Assembly: GCA_002428445.1 (NCBI GenBank)
Contig: DIWJ01000070.1
Location: 6,730-30,134 of the forward strand
DNA length: 23,405 nt
Direction: 5' to 3'
Origin: Syntrophaceae bacterium UBA6109
GTDB taxonomy: Bacteria > Desulfobacterota > Syntrophia > Syntrophales > UBA6109
Made by a program: the position numbers and the translations under genes. The notes beneath the pieces are model-generated. The model saw only the letters and a list, made by a program, of their open reading frames with translations. It made no database searches and was not told where the DNA came from. How positions within the stretch are numbered: the first letter of the stretch is position 1; the number at the start of each line of letters is the position of its first letter. Shown here one piece after another: positions 22,211-23,405 of this stretch.

Positions 22211-23398
22211 ATGGAACAAGTAGTTCGGAGTTTGCCACAGGCGTTTCGTATAATCAAGGAGATGCATTTATATGGTGACGAGGAGACGGATTATCGAAGT
22301 TTAGCGCGGGATTCATTGAGCAAGATCCTGGAAGACCGGATGCGGGATCGGATAGACAAGCATCTGGCAGGGATGGCGTATCGGGAAGAGGCGGATCGTC
22401 GGAACGGTTATTTCAGCCGTCACTTTTTGACGGAGTTAGGGGACTTGTTGCTGAAGGTTCCCCGGACAAGAACGACATCGGGTGTAGGAGTGATCCAGGC
22501 GTACAATCGCCGGGCGGTTCAGGTGAATCGGATGATTTTGTCCTGTTTTGTGTTGGGTTTATCGACAAGGAAGGTGAGTAGCGCTCTGCTGCCGGTTTTG
22601 GGAGAAGCGGTAAGCGCCGCGACAGTCAGCCGGGTATCACGGATCCTGGATGTGGCTGTTTCGGCCTTTCACCGGCGGCCGATCCGTCGGTCGTATCGGT
22701 TTCTTTTCCTGGACGGAGTGGTGTTGAAGCGGAAAACGGGGATGGGGTCCGTCAAGCGAGTGGTCCTGGTGGCCTTGGGCATGACCTCAGAGGGGAAGAA
22801 GGAGGTCATCGACTTCACAATTGCCCACGGCGAGTCGCAGGCCGCATGGGATGCCTTCCTGTCCGATCTGTACAAGAGGGGGCTGAGGGCGGAAGGAATG
22901 GAGTTGATCGTGACGGATGGCGGCAAGGGGTTGCTGGCTGCCTTGCCCTTCGTCTATCCAGGCATCCCCATTCAACGCTGTTGGGCTCACAAAACCCGAA
23001 ACGTCCTGAACCATATCCGAAAAGCGGATCAGAAAGTTGCCAAGAAGGACCTGGCTGCCGTCAGCAATGCCGAAGGAATCAGACAGGCACGAACCGCTTT
23101 GAAACACTTCGCCTCCAAATGGGGCAATCTCTACCCCAAAGCCCTTGCTTCTCTCAGAGAATGCGAAGAAGAACTCTTGGCCTTCTTCCAGATTCAAGAC
23201 AGAAATCTCTGGAAGAAGATCCGAACCACCAATCTCATTGAACGGAGATTCCGCGAGCTCCGAAGACGAACCAGACCCATGGGCATCTTCTCCGATAAAA
23301 CCAGCATGGACAGAATCCTCTATGCCATCTTCGCCCATGAAAACTTTAAAAACAAAACCGGAGGCCCCTTCCTCTTAAACCTGACACAAACATCTTGA
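22211..23398 (+). CDS. IS256-family (mutator-type) transposase
   Basis: A 395-residue DDE transposase, near the usual family length and uninterrupted. The three catalytic positions can be placed in FLFLDGVVLKRK (first Asp), LIVTDGGKGLLAAL (second Asp) and TTNLIERRFRELRRRTRPMG (Glu in the IER block). IQRCWAHKTRNVLNHI carries the conserved CWxHK pattern. The N-terminal ~90 residues hold the DNA-binding region. ATG 22211 follows AGGAG. The stop codon (23396-23398) lies in the right inverted repeat. No frame disruption suggests a recent, possibly still mobile, copy. Confidence 0.95.
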   Translation: MEQVVRSLPQAFRIIKEMHLYGDEETDYRSLARDSLSKILEDRMRDRIDKHLAGMAYREEADRRNGYFSRHFLTELGDLLLKVPRTRTTSGVGVIQAYNRRAVQVNRMILSCFVLGLSTRKVSSALLPVLGEAVSAATVSRVSRILDVAVSAFHRRPIRRSYRFLFLDGVVLKRKTGMGSVKRVVLVALGMTSEGKKEVIDFTIAHGESQAAWDAFLSDLYKRGLRAEGMELIVTDGGKGLLAALPFVYPGIPIQRCWAHKTRNVLNHIRKADQKVAKKDLAAVSNAEGIRQARTALKHFASKWGNLYPKALASLRECEEELLAFFQIQDRNLWKKIRTTNLIERRFRELRRRTRPMGIFSDKTSMDRILYAIFAHENFKNKTGGPFLLNLTQTS

Positions 23399-23405
23399 CG
23401 TTACC

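Larger units (their letters stand above)
22130..23400 (+). mobile_element. IS256-family insertion sequence
   Basis: A complete-looking element with one transposase gene. Near-terminal inverted repeats are TTGTGTCAGG (22144-22153) and its complement CCTGACACAA (23380-23389), with further imperfect similarity outward to about 22134 and 23399. Outer ends are estimates, and the right end is close to the window edge, so a target-site duplication could not be tested. The base composition of the element is more AT-rich than its neighbours, in keeping with acquisition. Confidence 0.85.

Overview
The window looks like the chromosome of a GC-rich, strictly or mostly anaerobic bacterium of the Desulfobacterota ('Deltaproteobacteria'), plausibly near Syntrophales. 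That placement is inference. It rests on rubrerythrin plus an iron-type superoxide dismutase, a short stand-alone ArgA-type acetyltransferase, the trpS-scpA-scpB-rluB order, eukaryote-like Ser/Thr signalling genes, and an apparent selenocysteine codon. No rRNA, tRNA or CRISPR array was seen.

Layout. (1) 72-4146, plus strand, is a sulfur/selenium-type redox and transport cluster: a CoA-disulfide/polysulfide-reductase-like flavoprotein, a two-gene YeeE/YedE transporter, and a NapH-like polyferredoxin. The first YeeE half is interrupted at 2090-2092 by an in-frame TGA exactly where the family has its invariant Cys. Reading continues for 42 codons of clear family sequence, and a SECIS-like hairpin with a GGTCTG apical loop starts a few bases after the TGA. 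I read this as a selenocysteine-containing YeeE/YedE transporter, the main discovery in the window. (2) 4197-6600 is eroded ground: a class II photolyase remnant, an uncharacterised membrane-anchored protein (minus), dispersed ~130-bp repeats, and rubrerythrin (minus). The last repeat fragment overlaps the rubrerythrin stop codon.

(3) 6732-11826 is one signalling operon: promoter, leader with a terminator-like hairpin, FecR-domain protein, CHASE2-Ser/Thr kinase, PP2C phosphatase and FHA protein, closed by a strong terminator. (4) 11916-16225 is a tightly packed housekeeping run: nadK, recN, an ArgA-like acetyltransferase and a MltA lipoprotein. (5) 16328-16915 holds an HU gene behind a possibly structured leader. 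(6) 16929-20129 is a trpS-scpA-scpB-rluB operon with overlapping genes, with a tandem-repeat tail on ScpB. (7) 20154-20638 is a second HU/IHF-family gene with its own promoter and terminator.

(8) 20660-22045 (minus) holds sodB and radC. (9) ~22130-23400 is a complete-looking IS256-family element inserted about 90 bp upstream of sodB. The transposase ribosome-binding site lies inside a perfect 11-bp inverted repeat.
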